Part shown: positions 7,773-16,731 of the stretch, piece by piece
How positions within the stretch are numbered: the first letter of the stretch is position 1
Layout: every line of letters begins with the position of its first letter
Assembly: GCA_035574175.1 (NCBI GenBank)
Contig: DATLZB010000112.1
Span: 1-37,668, forward strand
Length of the DNA stretch: 37,668 nucleotides
Direction: 5' to 3'
From: DATLZB01 sp035574175
Lineage (GTDB): Bacteria; Pseudomonadota; Alphaproteobacteria; Rhizobiales; Hyphomicrobiaceae
The notes under the pieces: generated by a model
Seen by the model: only the letters and a program-made list of their open reading frames with translations
Databases searched by the model: none
What the model was told of the DNA's origin: nothing
Translations under genes and position numbers: made by a program

Positions 7773-10700
7773 ATGCCAAGCCCAAGGATCGCTGACCTCA
7801 AGGTCCGCGTCTACAAAAGCTCCGTTTTCATACTAGGCTCGGCATTGGCTGCCGCGGTCTGGCTCGGCGTCTTGGCTCAGACGCGTGCCGAGTATCACCG
7901 GCAAGTTTCCTCTATCGAGACGGAGATGAACGGCCAGACCTTGGTCTTGGCCTCGCATGTCGTGCGCACGCTCAAGGAAATGGATCGCGCTCTCCTGATC
8001 ATCCGCGACTATATCAATGTCGAAAGGGTGAGAAACGGGGGAACGATACCGTGGGAAACAATTCGGGTGCCTTCCCAGGATGTCCTGGGCGCCACTGTCA
8101 TGCAAATCGGTCTCACCGACGAAAACGGCCGGTTTCGCGTGTCGAATGTTCCAATCGACCCCACCAAGCCGCTCGATCACAGTAACAGGGATCATTTCCG
8201 GGTACATCGCAACAGCCGTGCCGACCAGCTCTATATCAGCGTGCCGGTGCTGGGGCGCCTCACGGGTCTATGGTATCTGCAGGTATCGAGACCGCTCGGA
8301 TCCGGTTCGGGAGGTTTCGCCGGCATCATTACCGGCTCCCTCAACCCGGCGCAGTTCTTTGCCATCTACCCGCCGATAGATGTCGGGAGCGACGGCTCGA
8401 TGTCGATCGTCGGCCTCGACGGCATGGTTCGCGCCAGCCTCGGGCCGCGGGCGCTCCAGCTTGGGACAAACCGGTCCGACCTTGGCGTGGTCGAGGCTAT
8501 CTACGGGCGCACGTTCCGGACCCGCTTGCAGGACTCGGGCAATGGCCGGTCGCATTTCGTCGCCTATCGCAAGGTCGAAGGCTATCCACTCGTGCTGCGC
8601 GTGGAGAAGGCCAAGGACGAGGCGCTCGCCAACTATTACCTGTGGCGGAGTTATTACAGCCTGTTCGGCGCCGGGCTCACAGCCATCATCGCGCTCGGCG
8701 TGTTCGGCGGGGCCCAGTACCAGCAGCGACTGAGGCAGGCGGCAGAAACCGCCCGGCTCAGCGAAGAGCTGGCGCGGCGCAAAAGCCGCGAGCTGGCCTT
8801 GACGCTCGATCATATCGGCCAGGGAATACTGATGGTCGACGATCGGCGGCGCATCGTGTTCATGAACGATCTCGCGAGGAAACTCGGCGGACTGCCGCCC
8901 GAGTTCGACGCCACACAGGCAACATTCGATGAGCTGATGGAGACCCTACGCAAGCAAGGCGAGTTCACCAAGGGGCAAGGCGACGAGGACCAGGCGCTGA
9001 TCGAGCGGCTTCTCAAACCGGGACGATCGGCGCAGGTCGATGTCTGTCACCGCACGCGACCCGATGGGACCGTGCTCGAGATCCGCACCGCCGCGCTGCC
9101 GGAGGGCGGCTTCGTTCGCACGCTGACCGACGTGACGCAGCGCCGGCGCTCGGAACTCGCCCTCGCACAGCAGAACGCGCTGCTGCAGCGGCAGGAAGAG
9201 GAGCTCCGCGCCCAGAACGTGCGCTTTGACATGGCGCTCCGCAACATGACACACGGCCTATGCATGTTCGACGCGGAGCAGCGGCTCGTGGTGTGCAATG
9301 AGCGCTACATTGAGATGTACGGACTGCCCCCCGAGCTCACCCGACCGGGGACGACGCTACGGGAGATCCTGAGCCACAGGGAGGCGAGCGGGCTCGTCAA
9401 CCGGCAGGCGGACGAGTACGTGCGCGAACTCACCGGCATATTCGCGACTCGCAAGCCATGGACCACGGTCCGCAAGCTTGCGGACGGGCGAGCCATCTCG
9501 GTTATAACCCAGCCAATGCCCGGTGGCGGCTGGGTGGCAACACACGAAGATGTGACTGAACGGCAGCGCGCAGAGGCCAAGATCCTGCATATGGCCGAGC
9601 ACGACGCGTTGACCGATCTGCCCAATCGCATCCTGTTCAGAGGGAAGCTCAACAGCGCACTTTACAACGTGCGCCAGAACGGGCGTCTCGCCGTGTTGAT
9701 GCTCGATCTCGATCGCTTCAAGGAGGTCAACGACACGCTGGGGCATCCGGTCGGCGACGCCCTCCTTCGACACGTGGCGGAGCGGCTGCGCGGCTGCCTG
9801 CGGGAGGCGGACGTGGTGGCGCGCTTGGGCGGCGACGAGTTCGCGATCCTCGCGGCCGCGATCGAATCCACCGAGGATGCGGCGGCGCTTGCACGAAGAA
9901 TCCAGGTGGCCATGGATGAGCCGTTCGAACTCGACGGCCAGCACTTCGTTATCGCCACCAGCATCGGCATTTCAGTTGCGCCGGAGGATGGCATCGACCC
10001 GGACCAGTTGCTCAAGAACGCGGACATGGCGCTCTATCGCGCAAAGCGCGAGGGCCATGGCGTCTACCGCTTCTTCGAGCCGGAGATGAATCGGCGCATG
10101 CAGATGAGACGGGAACTCGAATACGGGCTGCGCCATGCACTGGCCAACAACGAGTTCGAGCTCTGGTACCAGCCCTTCGTCAATTTGCAGCGCGACGAGG
10201 TTTGCGGCTTCGAGGCGCTCCTGCGCTGGAATCACCCGGACCGTTGCAGAGCATCTCCCGCAGATTTCATTCCACTTGCCGAGGAGACCGGCTTGATCGT
10301 CCCGATCGGCGAGTGGGTGCTGCGCCAGGCCTGCTCCGAAGCGGCGAACTGGCCCGACCGGCTCCGAATCTCAGTCAATCTCTCCGCAGCCCAGTTCAAG
10401 GGCCGCAGCCTCGTGCAGACGGTGGTCAGCGCACTGGCTGCAAGCGGGCTCAGGCCCGACCGGCTCGAGCTCGAGATCACCGAGTCGGTCATGCTGCAGG
10501 ACAGCGAGGTGGCCTTCAAGACGCTGAGCCAGCTCAAAGAGCTTGGCGTACGGATCGCGCTCGACGATTTCGGCACTGGCTATTCGTCGCTCAGCTACCT
10601 CAGAAGATTCCCGTTCGGCAGGATCAAGATCGACCGCGGCTTCATCAGTGAGCTGACCGCGGCGAGGGAGGACTCGCTGGCGATCGTGCGATCCGTGATC

Positions 10701-10886
10701 CGGCTGGGGAGCAGCCTCGGTATGGCAACCACCGCCGAAGGCGTAGAGACCAAACAGCAGCTTGACCGGGTGCGCGCGGAAGGCTGCACCGAAATGCAGG
10801 GCTACTATTTCAGTCCACCGCGACCGGCCGCGGAGATATTGTCCCTATTGCGGCAGCCCGCCTACAAGTCGGCGGACGCCGCTTAA
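7773..10886 (+). CDS. membrane sensor with PAS, GGDEF and EAL domains (c-di-GMP turnover)
   Basis: 1037-residue inner-membrane signalling protein. Order: TM1 about 17-36; periplasmic sensing region about 40-290, resembling a double Cache domain; TM2 about 296-314; two PAS-like domains about 340-455 and 485-600, each ending in a DVTxRxR linker; GGDEF about 603-770; EAL about 780-1025. The cyclase signature GGDEF (686-690) is intact, and READ (677-680) five residues before it fits the product-inhibition I-site. The phosphodiesterase also looks intact: Glu814 in EALLRW, Asn869, Glu901 in EITE, Asp931-Asp932 in DDFGTGYSS, Lys952, Glu989 and Gln1009. Both activities are therefore possible, and the sensed ligand is unknown. 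It converges with the superoxide dismutase gene, 20 bases away. Confidence 0.95.
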   Translation: MPSPRIADLKVRVYKSSVFILGSALAAAVWLGVLAQTRAEYHRQVSSIETEMNGQTLVLASHVVRTLKEMDRALLIIRDYINVERVRNGGTIPWETIRVPSQDVLGATVMQIGLTDENGRFRVSNVPIDPTKPLDHSNRDHFRVHRNSRADQLYISVPVLGRLTGLWYLQVSRPLGSGSGGFAGIITGSLNPAQFFAIYPPIDVGSDGSMSIVGLDGMVRASLGPRALQLGTNRSDLGVVEAIYGRTFRTRLQDSGNGRSHFVAYRKVEGYPLVLRVEKAKDEALANYYLWRSYYSLFGAGLTAIIALGVFGGAQYQQRLRQAAETARLSEELARRKSRELALTLDHIGQGILMVDDRRRIVFMNDLARKLGGLPPEFDATQATFDELMETLRKQGEFTKGQGDEDQALIERLLKPGRSAQVDVCHRTRPDGTVLEIRTAALPEGGFVRTLTDVTQRRRSELALAQQNALLQRQEEELRAQNVRFDMALRNMTHGLCMFDAEQRLVVCNERYIEMYGLPPELTRPGTTLREILSHREASGLVNRQADEYVRELTGIFATRKPWTTVRKLADGRAISVITQPMPGGGWVATHEDVTERQRAEAKILHMAEHDALTDLPNRILFRGKLNSALYNVRQNGRLAVLMLDLDRFKEVNDTLGHPVGDALLRHVAERLRGCLREADVVARLGGDEFAILAAAIESTEDAAALARRIQVAMDEPFELDGQHFVIATSIGISVAPEDGIDPDQLLKNADMALYRAKREGHGVYRFFEPEMNRRMQMRRELEYGLRHALANNEFELWYQPFVNLQRDEVCGFEALLRWNHPDRCRASPADFIPLAEETGLIVPIGEWVLRQACSEAANWPDRLRISVNLSAAQFKGRSLVQTVVSALAASGLRPDRLELEITESVMLQDSEVAFKTLSQLKELGVRIALDDFGTGYSSLSYLRRFPFGRIKIDRGFISELTAAREDSLAIVRSVIRLGSSLGMATTAEGVETKQQLDRVRAEGCTEMQGYYFSPPRPAAEILSLLRQPAYKSADAA

Positions 10887-10906
10887 GGCGGGGCCAGTAA
10901 GGTCGA

Positions 10907-11626
<720 letters not shown>

Positions 11627-11738
11627 GGTTTACTCCTAGCTTGTCATCCCAAACCCGCGAAGACTGTGCGCTGCGATTTTACACGACCTGCGGGGCCATG
11701 GCATTCAGGAATCCAACGGCAGCGCCGTGAGCCAAACT

Positions 11739-11781
11739 CGCTCTTTGGACGTATCCGCAGTGCCGATACCTCTAAAGAGCG
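11739..11781. promoter_or_regulatory. long near-perfect inverted repeat between SOD and tlyA
   Basis: Left arm CGCTCTTTGGACGTATC (11739-11755), loop CGCAGTGCC, right arm GATACCTCTAAAGAGCG (11765-11781). Of 17 paired positions, 15 are Watson-Crick, one is G-T and one is C-C. It ends 30 bases before the tlyA start and lies 113 bases upstream of the divergent SOD start. The sequence following it on the plus strand is A-rich rather than T-rich, so it does not look like a terminator for plus-strand transcripts. It could be an operator, an mRNA leader structure for tlyA or a small-RNA terminator. The role is unknown. Confidence 0.5.
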
Positions 11782-11811
11782 CAAAAATCGTTCCGCAACC
11801 AACCGGTACCG

Positions 11812-12543
11812 ATGCGATTGGATCAGGCCATGGTGGAGCGTGGTATCGCGGCGACGCGGTCGCAGGCGCGTGACCTCATCATGCGCGGCTGCATCAGGAT
11901 CGACGGCGCGATTGCCAGGAAGGCCGGGCAGAAGATCGGCAGCAGGGTCGTAATCGAGGTCGCGGAGGGGACATCGCCATACATATCGCGAGGCGGATTG
12001 AAGCTCGCGGCTGCCCTCCGTGAGTTCAACCTTTCGGCATCCGGCCGTACGGCGCTCGATGTCGGGGCATCGACCGGGGGATTCACTGAGGTATTGCTAC
12101 GGGCCGGCGCGAAGCGCGTGTATGCGGTCGACGTCGGGCGCGCCCAGCTCCACCAGTCCCTCCGCGAGGATCCGAGGGTCGTCTCCATCGAAGGTGTCGA
12201 CGCTCGGCGCCTAACCGCAGCCGACGTGGCGGAACCGGTCGGCGCTATCGTCGCCGACGTGAGTTTCATCTCGCTCACCAAGGCACTGCCAGCCGTGCTC
12301 GCTCTGGCGTCGTCTGATGCTTGGCTGGTCGCGCTCATCAAGCCGCAGTTCGAGCTGGAGCCGGCAGCGATCGGCAAAGGCGGGATCGTGAGAAGCCCTG
12401 CGGCCCGGGAACGGGCGGTCGGAAACGTGCGCGCGTGGATGGCAAGGCAGCCCGGCTGGCGCGTGGTCGGCGTCGTTTCGTCGCCCATCTTGGGCGCCAG
12501 CGGGAACAAGGAGTTCCTCATGGTGGCGCGCCGTGAGCCCTAA
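11812..12543 (+). CDS. tlyA: TlyA-family rRNA 2'-O-methyltransferase (hemolysin A family)
   Basis: 243 residues. The N-terminal S4 RNA-binding domain (about 1-60, MRLDQAMVERGIAATRSQAR) is followed by a FtsJ-like Rossmann methyltransferase. The SAM-binding loop is DVGASTGGFTE (83-93). By comparison with mycobacterial TlyA the catalytic tetrad would be Lys64 (SRGGLKL), Asp149 (VADVSFISL), Lys177 (LIKPQFE) and Glu234 (NKEFLMV), all present. TlyA methylates the 2'-hydroxyl of cytidines in 16S and/or 23S rRNA and affects capreomycin sensitivity in mycobacteria; the hemolysin name is historical. The 3' end overlaps the next rRNA methyltransferase gene by 11 bases, indicating translational coupling. 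Confidence 0.95.
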   Translation: MRLDQAMVERGIAATRSQARDLIMRGCIRIDGAIARKAGQKIGSRVVIEVAEGTSPYISRGGLKLAAALREFNLSASGRTALDVGASTGGFTEVLLRAGAKRVYAVDVGRAQLHQSLREDPRVVSIEGVDARRLTAADVAEPVGAIVADVSFISLTKALPAVLALASSDAWLVALIKPQFELEPAAIGKGGIVRSPAARERAVGNVRAWMARQPGWRVVGVVSSPILGASGNKEFLMVARREP

Positions 12544-13768
12544 TATGTGCGAGTTCAAGATTAGCCGACTGGGCGCCGCGGGCCATGGCATTGCGGAGGG
12601 CCCAGCTGGACCCGTTTACGTGCGCGGCGGCTTGCCCGGCGAATGGGTGCTGGCCGAAGTCTCGGGGCGTTGGGGTCGGCTGGTGCACCCGGTGCAGCCA
12701 AGTGCGGACCGCGTCCAGGCGGTGTGTCCGCACTTCGGGACCTGCGGCGGCTGTGCCGCCCAGCATATGAACGCCACGCTTTACCGCTCCTGGAAGCAGG
12801 AGGCGGTGGGCGCTGCTTTCGCCCATCGGGGCCTCGAAGCGAACATTGCACCGCTCCAGCCGATCCCGGCCGGTACGCGGCGGCGAGCGGTGTTCACCGT
12901 GGGTGGAGGCCCGCACGGCGCGCGTCTCGGCTACCGCGAGGAGGGCTCGCACGCCCTCGTCGATATCGAGGTGTGCCCCATCCTCGTGCCGGCGATCGCG
13001 CAGGCGCTTCCTGCCCTGCGCGAGGTGGCAAGCGTGGCCCTCGTGGCGGGCGCCAGCGGGCGCATGACGGTGACGGCGACCCCGGCAGGCCTCGACGTGG
13101 CGCTCGATTCCGAAGGCCTGGAGACTGGTGTCGCGGCCAGGGCGGCCCTCGCCGATGTCGCCGAACGTCACCGCATCGCGCGACTTACCTTGAACGATGA
13201 TCTCGTTGCGATGCGCGCTCAACCCACGCTGAGCTTCGGTGGCACGGCGGTGGCGCTGCCCCCAGGGGCATTCGTACAGGCTGTCGCGGAGTCGGAGGCA
13301 GTAATGACCGACCTCATCCGGGGCGCGGCCGGCAAAGCGAAGCGGCTCGCCGATCTCTTCTGCGGGATCGGCACCTTCACCTTGCCGCTGGCGCGCAAGG
13401 CGCGGGTGCTGGCGGTGGACGGCGATGGGGCCGCCATAGCGGCGCTGAAGAATGCCGCGCTTCGCCCAGGTCTCAAGCCGGTCGAAGCCAGGGTGCGGGA
13501 CCTGTTGCGGGCGCCGCTGTCGCCGATCGAGCTCGAGTCGTTCGAGGCCGTCATTTTCGATCCACCGCGGGCGGGCGCGAAAGCTCAGGCCGAGGCGCTC
13601 GCCAGATCGAGGGTGCCCCTCGTGATCGCGGTCTCGTGCAATCCGGCGACGCTGGCGCGGGACGCGCGAATCCTGGTCGAGGGCGGTTATTGCATCGAGC
13701 GGGTCGTTCCGATCGACCAGTTCGTGTTCTCGGCACAGGTCGAGGCGGTCGCTATCCTGAGCCGCTGA
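12533..13768 (+). CDS. Fe-S 23S rRNA (uracil-5-)-methyltransferase, RlmD/RumA-like
   Basis: 411-residue class I SAM-dependent RNA methyltransferase making 5-methyluridine, probably in 23S rRNA. A short TRAM-like N-terminal RNA-binding region (about 5-55) precedes an iron-sulfur cluster motif with Cys65, Cys71 and Cys74 (CPHFGTCGGC) and a fourth Cys148, as in E. coli RlmD. The SAM-binding motif is LFCGIGTFTLPLA (275-287), DPPRAG is at 343-348, and SCNP (368-371) carries the nucleophile Cys369. The start given is GTG at 12533, inside tlyA; an ATG at 12545 just after the tlyA stop is an alternative. Which uridine is modified (U747-, U1939- or tRNA-type) cannot be settled by eye, so no symbol is given. 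Confidence 0.92.
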   Translation: MSPNMCEFKISRLGAAGHGIAEGPAGPVYVRGGLPGEWVLAEVSGRWGRLVHPVQPSADRVQAVCPHFGTCGGCAAQHMNATLYRSWKQEAVGAAFAHRGLEANIAPLQPIPAGTRRRAVFTVGGGPHGARLGYREEGSHALVDIEVCPILVPAIAQALPALREVASVALVAGASGRMTVTATPAGLDVALDSEGLETGVAARAALADVAERHRIARLTLNDDLVAMRAQPTLSFGGTAVALPPGAFVQAVAESEAVMTDLIRGAAGKAKRLADLFCGIGTFTLPLARKARVLAVDGDGAAIAALKNAALRPGLKPVEARVRDLLRAPLSPIELESFEAVIFDPPRAGAKAQAEALARSRVPLVIAVSCNPATLARDARILVEGGYCIERVVPIDQFVFSAQVEAVAILSR

Positions 13769-13807
13769 CTTCGGCTCTCGCCCCACTACGGCGGCCCCTC
13801 GCATCTG

Positions 13808-14512
13808 TCATACGGTCAGCAGCCGCTCGACGTAGGCCGGCACGACGCGACCAGCAGGTCCATGGATCGCCTCATGGAACAGGCGCGTGCCCTGCGAGGG
13901 CTCGAGGTTGAGTTCAACCGTGTGGGCGCCATGGGCGCGAGCCTCGGCGACAAAGCCAGCCGCCGGATAGACGTTGCCGCTTGTGCCGATCGAGATGAAC
14001 AGATCGGCGGCGGCGAGGAGAACCGCGATGCGATCCATGTGGTAGGGCATCTCACCGAACCAGACGACGTCGGGGCGCATGCCGCCCGCGGAACCGCAGG
14101 CCGGACAGAGAGTTTCCGTCGAGAGATCCTCGCTCCAGGCGTGGCGATTACCACACCGTGTGCACAACGCCTTCAGCAGCTCGCCGTGCATATGAATGAG
14201 ATTCCGCGAGCCCGCCGCCTCGTGCAACGCATCGACGTTTTGGGTGACGAGGAAGACCTCGCCCTCATGCTCGCGCTCAAGCCGGGCGAGCGCATGATGA
14301 GCGGCGTTGGGCGCTACCTTTTTGTGGGCGCGGCGGCGCTGGTTGTAGAACTCATGGACAAGAGCCGGGTTGCGCGCGAACCCCTCTGGCGTTGCCACCT
14401 CGCGGTAGTCGTACTTCGACCAGATGCCGTCCTTGTCGCGAAAAGTGGCGACGCCCGATTCGGCCGATATGCCCGAGCCGGTCAGAATGACGATACGCTC
14501 GTAATGCAGCAT
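13808..14512 (-). CDS. cobB: NAD-dependent protein deacylase, SIRT5-like sirtuin
   Basis: 234-residue sirtuin, removing acyl groups from lysines with NAD consumption. Motifs: GSGISAESG (12-20), QNVD (91-94), catalytic His109 in IHMHGE, and a zinc site of Cys117/Cys120 and Cys136/Cys139. The pair Tyr56-x2-Arg59 (FYNQR) matches the class III signature that binds the carboxylate of succinyl- or malonyl-lysine in SIRT5 and E. coli CobB. It is therefore expected to desuccinylate or demalonylate as well as deacetylate. It converges on the RlmD-like gene, with 39 bases between stops, and is divergent from the methyltransferase that follows. Confidence 0.95.
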   Translation of the reverse strand: MLHYERIVILTGSGISAESGVATFRDKDGIWSKYDYREVATPEGFARNPALVHEFYNQRRRAHKKVAPNAAHHALARLEREHEGEVFLVTQNVDALHEAAGSRNLIHMHGELLKALCTRCGNRHAWSEDLSTETLCPACGSAGGMRPDVVWFGEMPYHMDRIAVLLAAADLFISIGTSGNVYPAAGFVAEARAHGAHTVELNLEPSQGTRLFHEAIHGPAGRVVPAYVERLLTV

Positions 14513-14560
14513 TGTTCGTCCCTGTCACCGCGGCGGGCAACGAGATGGCGCGCTTCAGAA

Positions 14561-14624
14561 TCGGTTTGAAGCCGGGTGACGTTGGCCCCGCAAAACTCGG
14601 TTGAAGCCGGAGGACAATGGCCCT
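14561..14624 (+). repeat. imperfect 28-base direct repeat in the sirtuin-methyltransferase spacer
   Basis: A copy at 14561-14589 begins TCGGTTTGAAGCCGGGTGAC. A second copy at 14597-14624 begins TCGGTTGAAGCCGGAGGACA. They share the frame TCGGTTGAAGCCGG..GAC..TGGCCC with one single-base gap and a few substitutions. The second copy contains the ATG at 14617, which is one reason to distrust that ATG as a start. The pair may be a local duplication or paired binding sites. The remainder of the 236-base spacer (14513-14748) shows no gene. Confidence 0.45.
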
Positions 14625-14748
14625 GCCAACGCCGCCCGTGTTCCTTGTAGCATGCCGACGTCGAGATGTATGCGGCATTCCGGGTACTGGAATATTGTTT
14701 CACCGGCTTGTGCCGATCTACAGAACTGAGGCGCGTGGGAGTTTCCGA

Positions 14749-15792
14749 ATGGCGAACTCGCTCGGCATGGCAACGCAGCTTGCACACAACGCCGTGCGCT
14801 TTGTGTGGTACTACGGGATCAACTGGATCGCCGACGCCCAAGCTGGGCGACTCGGCGCACGCGCTCCCTATCGTACGGCCCGTCCAGTACCAACGCGGGA
14901 GGCAATGCTGGCCGAACTTGGTCGACTTCTCCTTGCCGATGCGGAAGGGGTTCGCGACGGGCTCTACCCGCCCATGGATCATGAAGGACTCGCGCTGACC
15001 GATCACCTGCAGCGGCTGAGGCTGATGTTCGAGGACTTCCCGGAGGCGCTCGGCCGGCGCCAAGCGCGCGATGTGGCGACAGCGCGTGAGTTGGCGGAAG
15101 CCGATGGGCTGCCCGACTATTTTGCGCAGGATTTCCATTTCCAGAAGGGCGGCTACCTGTCGGATCATTCGGCGCGCCTTTACGACGTGCAGGTCGAGAC
15201 GCTGTTCTATGGCAGCGCCAGCGTCATGCGGCGCACGGCGCTAAGACATATCGCGAAGGCGCTGCGGGGCCGCGACCAGCGCCGACTCAAGCTGCTGGAC
15301 GTGGCGTGTGGAACGGGCCGCTTCCTGCGGCAGGTGCGCCTCGCCTTCCCGGCCCTCGGGCTGATTGGCGTCGATCTGTCGCGTGCCTATCTGGCCGAAG
15401 CGGCGCGGCATATGCGCGGGCTGCGGCCGGCGCAGTTGGTTCAGGCCAACGCCGAGGCACTGCCGCTCGGCACGGCAAGCCAGGACGTCGTGACGGTGAT
15501 CTTCCTCTACCATGAGCTGCCGGGAGATGTCCGCCAGCGGGTGACCGGCGAGATCGCGCGTGTGCTCAAGCCCGGGGGCTTGTTGGTGTTCATCGACAGT
15601 CTCCAGTTCGGCGACCGGCCGGATTGGGATGGGTTGCTCGAGGCCTTTCCGGTGCGATTTCACGAGCCCTACTTCCAGCACTACGCCGGCGACGACCTCG
15701 ATCGAATGTTCAACGGATGCGGCCTAGCCCCGGTGAGGACCGATCTCGCGTTTCTTTCCAAGGTTATGGTTCGCCGACGGCAACTCTCATAG
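14749..15792 (+). CDS. class I SAM-dependent methyltransferase, substrate unknown
   Basis: 347 residues from the ATG at 14749, chosen because GGGAG lies 7 bases upstream and the encoded MANSLGMATQ.. start leads directly into a conserved-looking helix (FVWYYGINW). An in-frame ATG at 14617 would add 44 residues of low-quality sequence, lies in a direct repeat and has its GGAGG only 3 bases away. The N-terminal 180 residues include FHFQKGGYLSDHSARLYDVQVE and FYGSASVMRR. I recall similar segments in cyanobacterial and plastid methyltransferases of unknown substrate. The SAM domain has DVACGTGRF (184-192) and GVDLS (207-211) and a late VLKPGG strand. Its 3' end overlaps the convergent PanE-like gene by 6 bases. 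Confidence 0.85.
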   Translation: MANSLGMATQLAHNAVRFVWYYGINWIADAQAGRLGARAPYRTARPVPTREAMLAELGRLLLADAEGVRDGLYPPMDHEGLALTDHLQRLRLMFEDFPEALGRRQARDVATARELAEADGLPDYFAQDFHFQKGGYLSDHSARLYDVQVETLFYGSASVMRRTALRHIAKALRGRDQRRLKLLDVACGTGRFLRQVRLAFPALGLIGVDLSRAYLAEAARHMRGLRPAQLVQANAEALPLGTASQDVVTVIFLYHELPGDVRQRVTGEIARVLKPGGLLVFIDSLQFGDRPDWDGLLEAFPVRFHEPYFQHYAGDDLDRMFNGCGLAPVRTDLAFLSKVMVRRRQLS

Positions 15793-16707
15793 GCGGCCAT
15801 TGACGAGAGGATGAAGCGCGGCGTGGATGGTCGTGTGCACTGGCGTTTCGACGCCGACTGCGCGCCCGAGCCGCGCCACCGCCCCACTCAGATGATCGAG
15901 CTCCAGGCGCCGGCCGCGCTCCAGATCGTCCAACATGGACGAGCGCATGGTCGGCGGGGCGGCGCGGGCAAATCCGAGTTGCCGCTCGGCAACGTCTGCG
16001 GGGACGCGGTGGCATAACTTGCGTCCGACCTCGTTGGTTTCCTCCAGAGCGCGCCGAAAGAGGCTGGCCGAGAGCTCATCGGCCAGGATCGGTCCTAAAG
16101 GCAGGCGGGTGAGCGAAGTCATGCCGCTCAGCGCGGACAGGAAAACGAACTTCTCCCAAAGCTGCACTTCGATGTCGTCCACCGCCTTGGCGTCCACTTG
16201 CGCCCGGATGAACGCTTGCTCGAGAGTGATGACGCGCGGCGAGATCGAACGGTCGAACTCGCCAAAGCGAACGCGGGCGAAGGCGCTGTGATGGGCAACG
16301 AGGCCCGGAGCGCGATTCTCGGCGGCAATGAAGGCGGTGCCGCCAATCACCCGCTCGCGGCCGGCGATGCCGCCGATCAGCGCGGCGGCATCGACGCCAT
16401 TTTGGAGGGTGAGGATGGCTGTGTCGCGGCCCAAGAGAGGCGCAATGGCGCGCGCGGCGGTTTCGGTATCGTAGAGCTTCACCAAGAACATCACGACATC
16501 GACCGGGCCGATCTCGCCGGGATCGGATGTTGCGCGCACATTGAGGAGGTGCAGATTTCCGAGCGTGCTCTCGATCCGCACGCCGTCGCGGCGTAGCGCC
16601 TTGAGCGTGGCACCCCGGGCGATGAAAGAAACGTCGTATCCGGCCGCTGCAAGACGTCCGCCGAAGTAGCAGCCGAGTGCGCCCGCGCCCATCACGGCGA
16701 TCTTCAT
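15787..16707 (-). CDS. 2-dehydropantoate 2-reductase family protein
   Basis: 306-residue NADPH-dependent ketopantoate reductase family enzyme (PanE/ApbA); PanE makes pantoate for coenzyme A synthesis. The dinucleotide-binding GAGALGCYFGG starts at residue 7, LQNGVD is at 101-106, and Lys186 in LWEKFVFLSA aligns with the catalytic lysine of E. coli PanE. The C-terminal helical domain includes SSMLDDLERGRRLELD, the substrate-binding segment. Many alphaproteobacteria have several paralogs that act on other 2-keto acids, so pantoate synthesis here is not certain. GAGGAGCC precedes the ATG. It follows the HAD hydrolase and aroC on the minus strand with a gap of only 24 bases, which suggests an operon. 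Confidence 0.88.
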   Translation of the reverse strand: MKIAVMGAGALGCYFGGRLAAAGYDVSFIARGATLKALRRDGVRIESTLGNLHLLNVRATSDPGEIGPVDVVMFLVKLYDTETAARAIAPLLGRDTAILTLQNGVDAAALIGGIAGRERVIGGTAFIAAENRAPGLVAHHSAFARVRFGEFDRSISPRVITLEQAFIRAQVDAKAVDDIEVQLWEKFVFLSALSGMTSLTRLPLGPILADELSASLFRRALEETNEVGRKLCHRVPADVAERQLGFARAAPPTMRSSMLDDLERGRRLELDHLSGAVARLGRAVGVETPVHTTIHAALHPLVNGRL

Positions 16708-16731
16708 GTTTGGCTCCTCGATAAAGTCGGT

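Noticed and set aside
12518..13804. 428-codon open frame on the minus strand
   Set aside because: Antisense to the RlmD-like methyltransferase, which has its Fe-S and catalytic cysteines in the plus frame.
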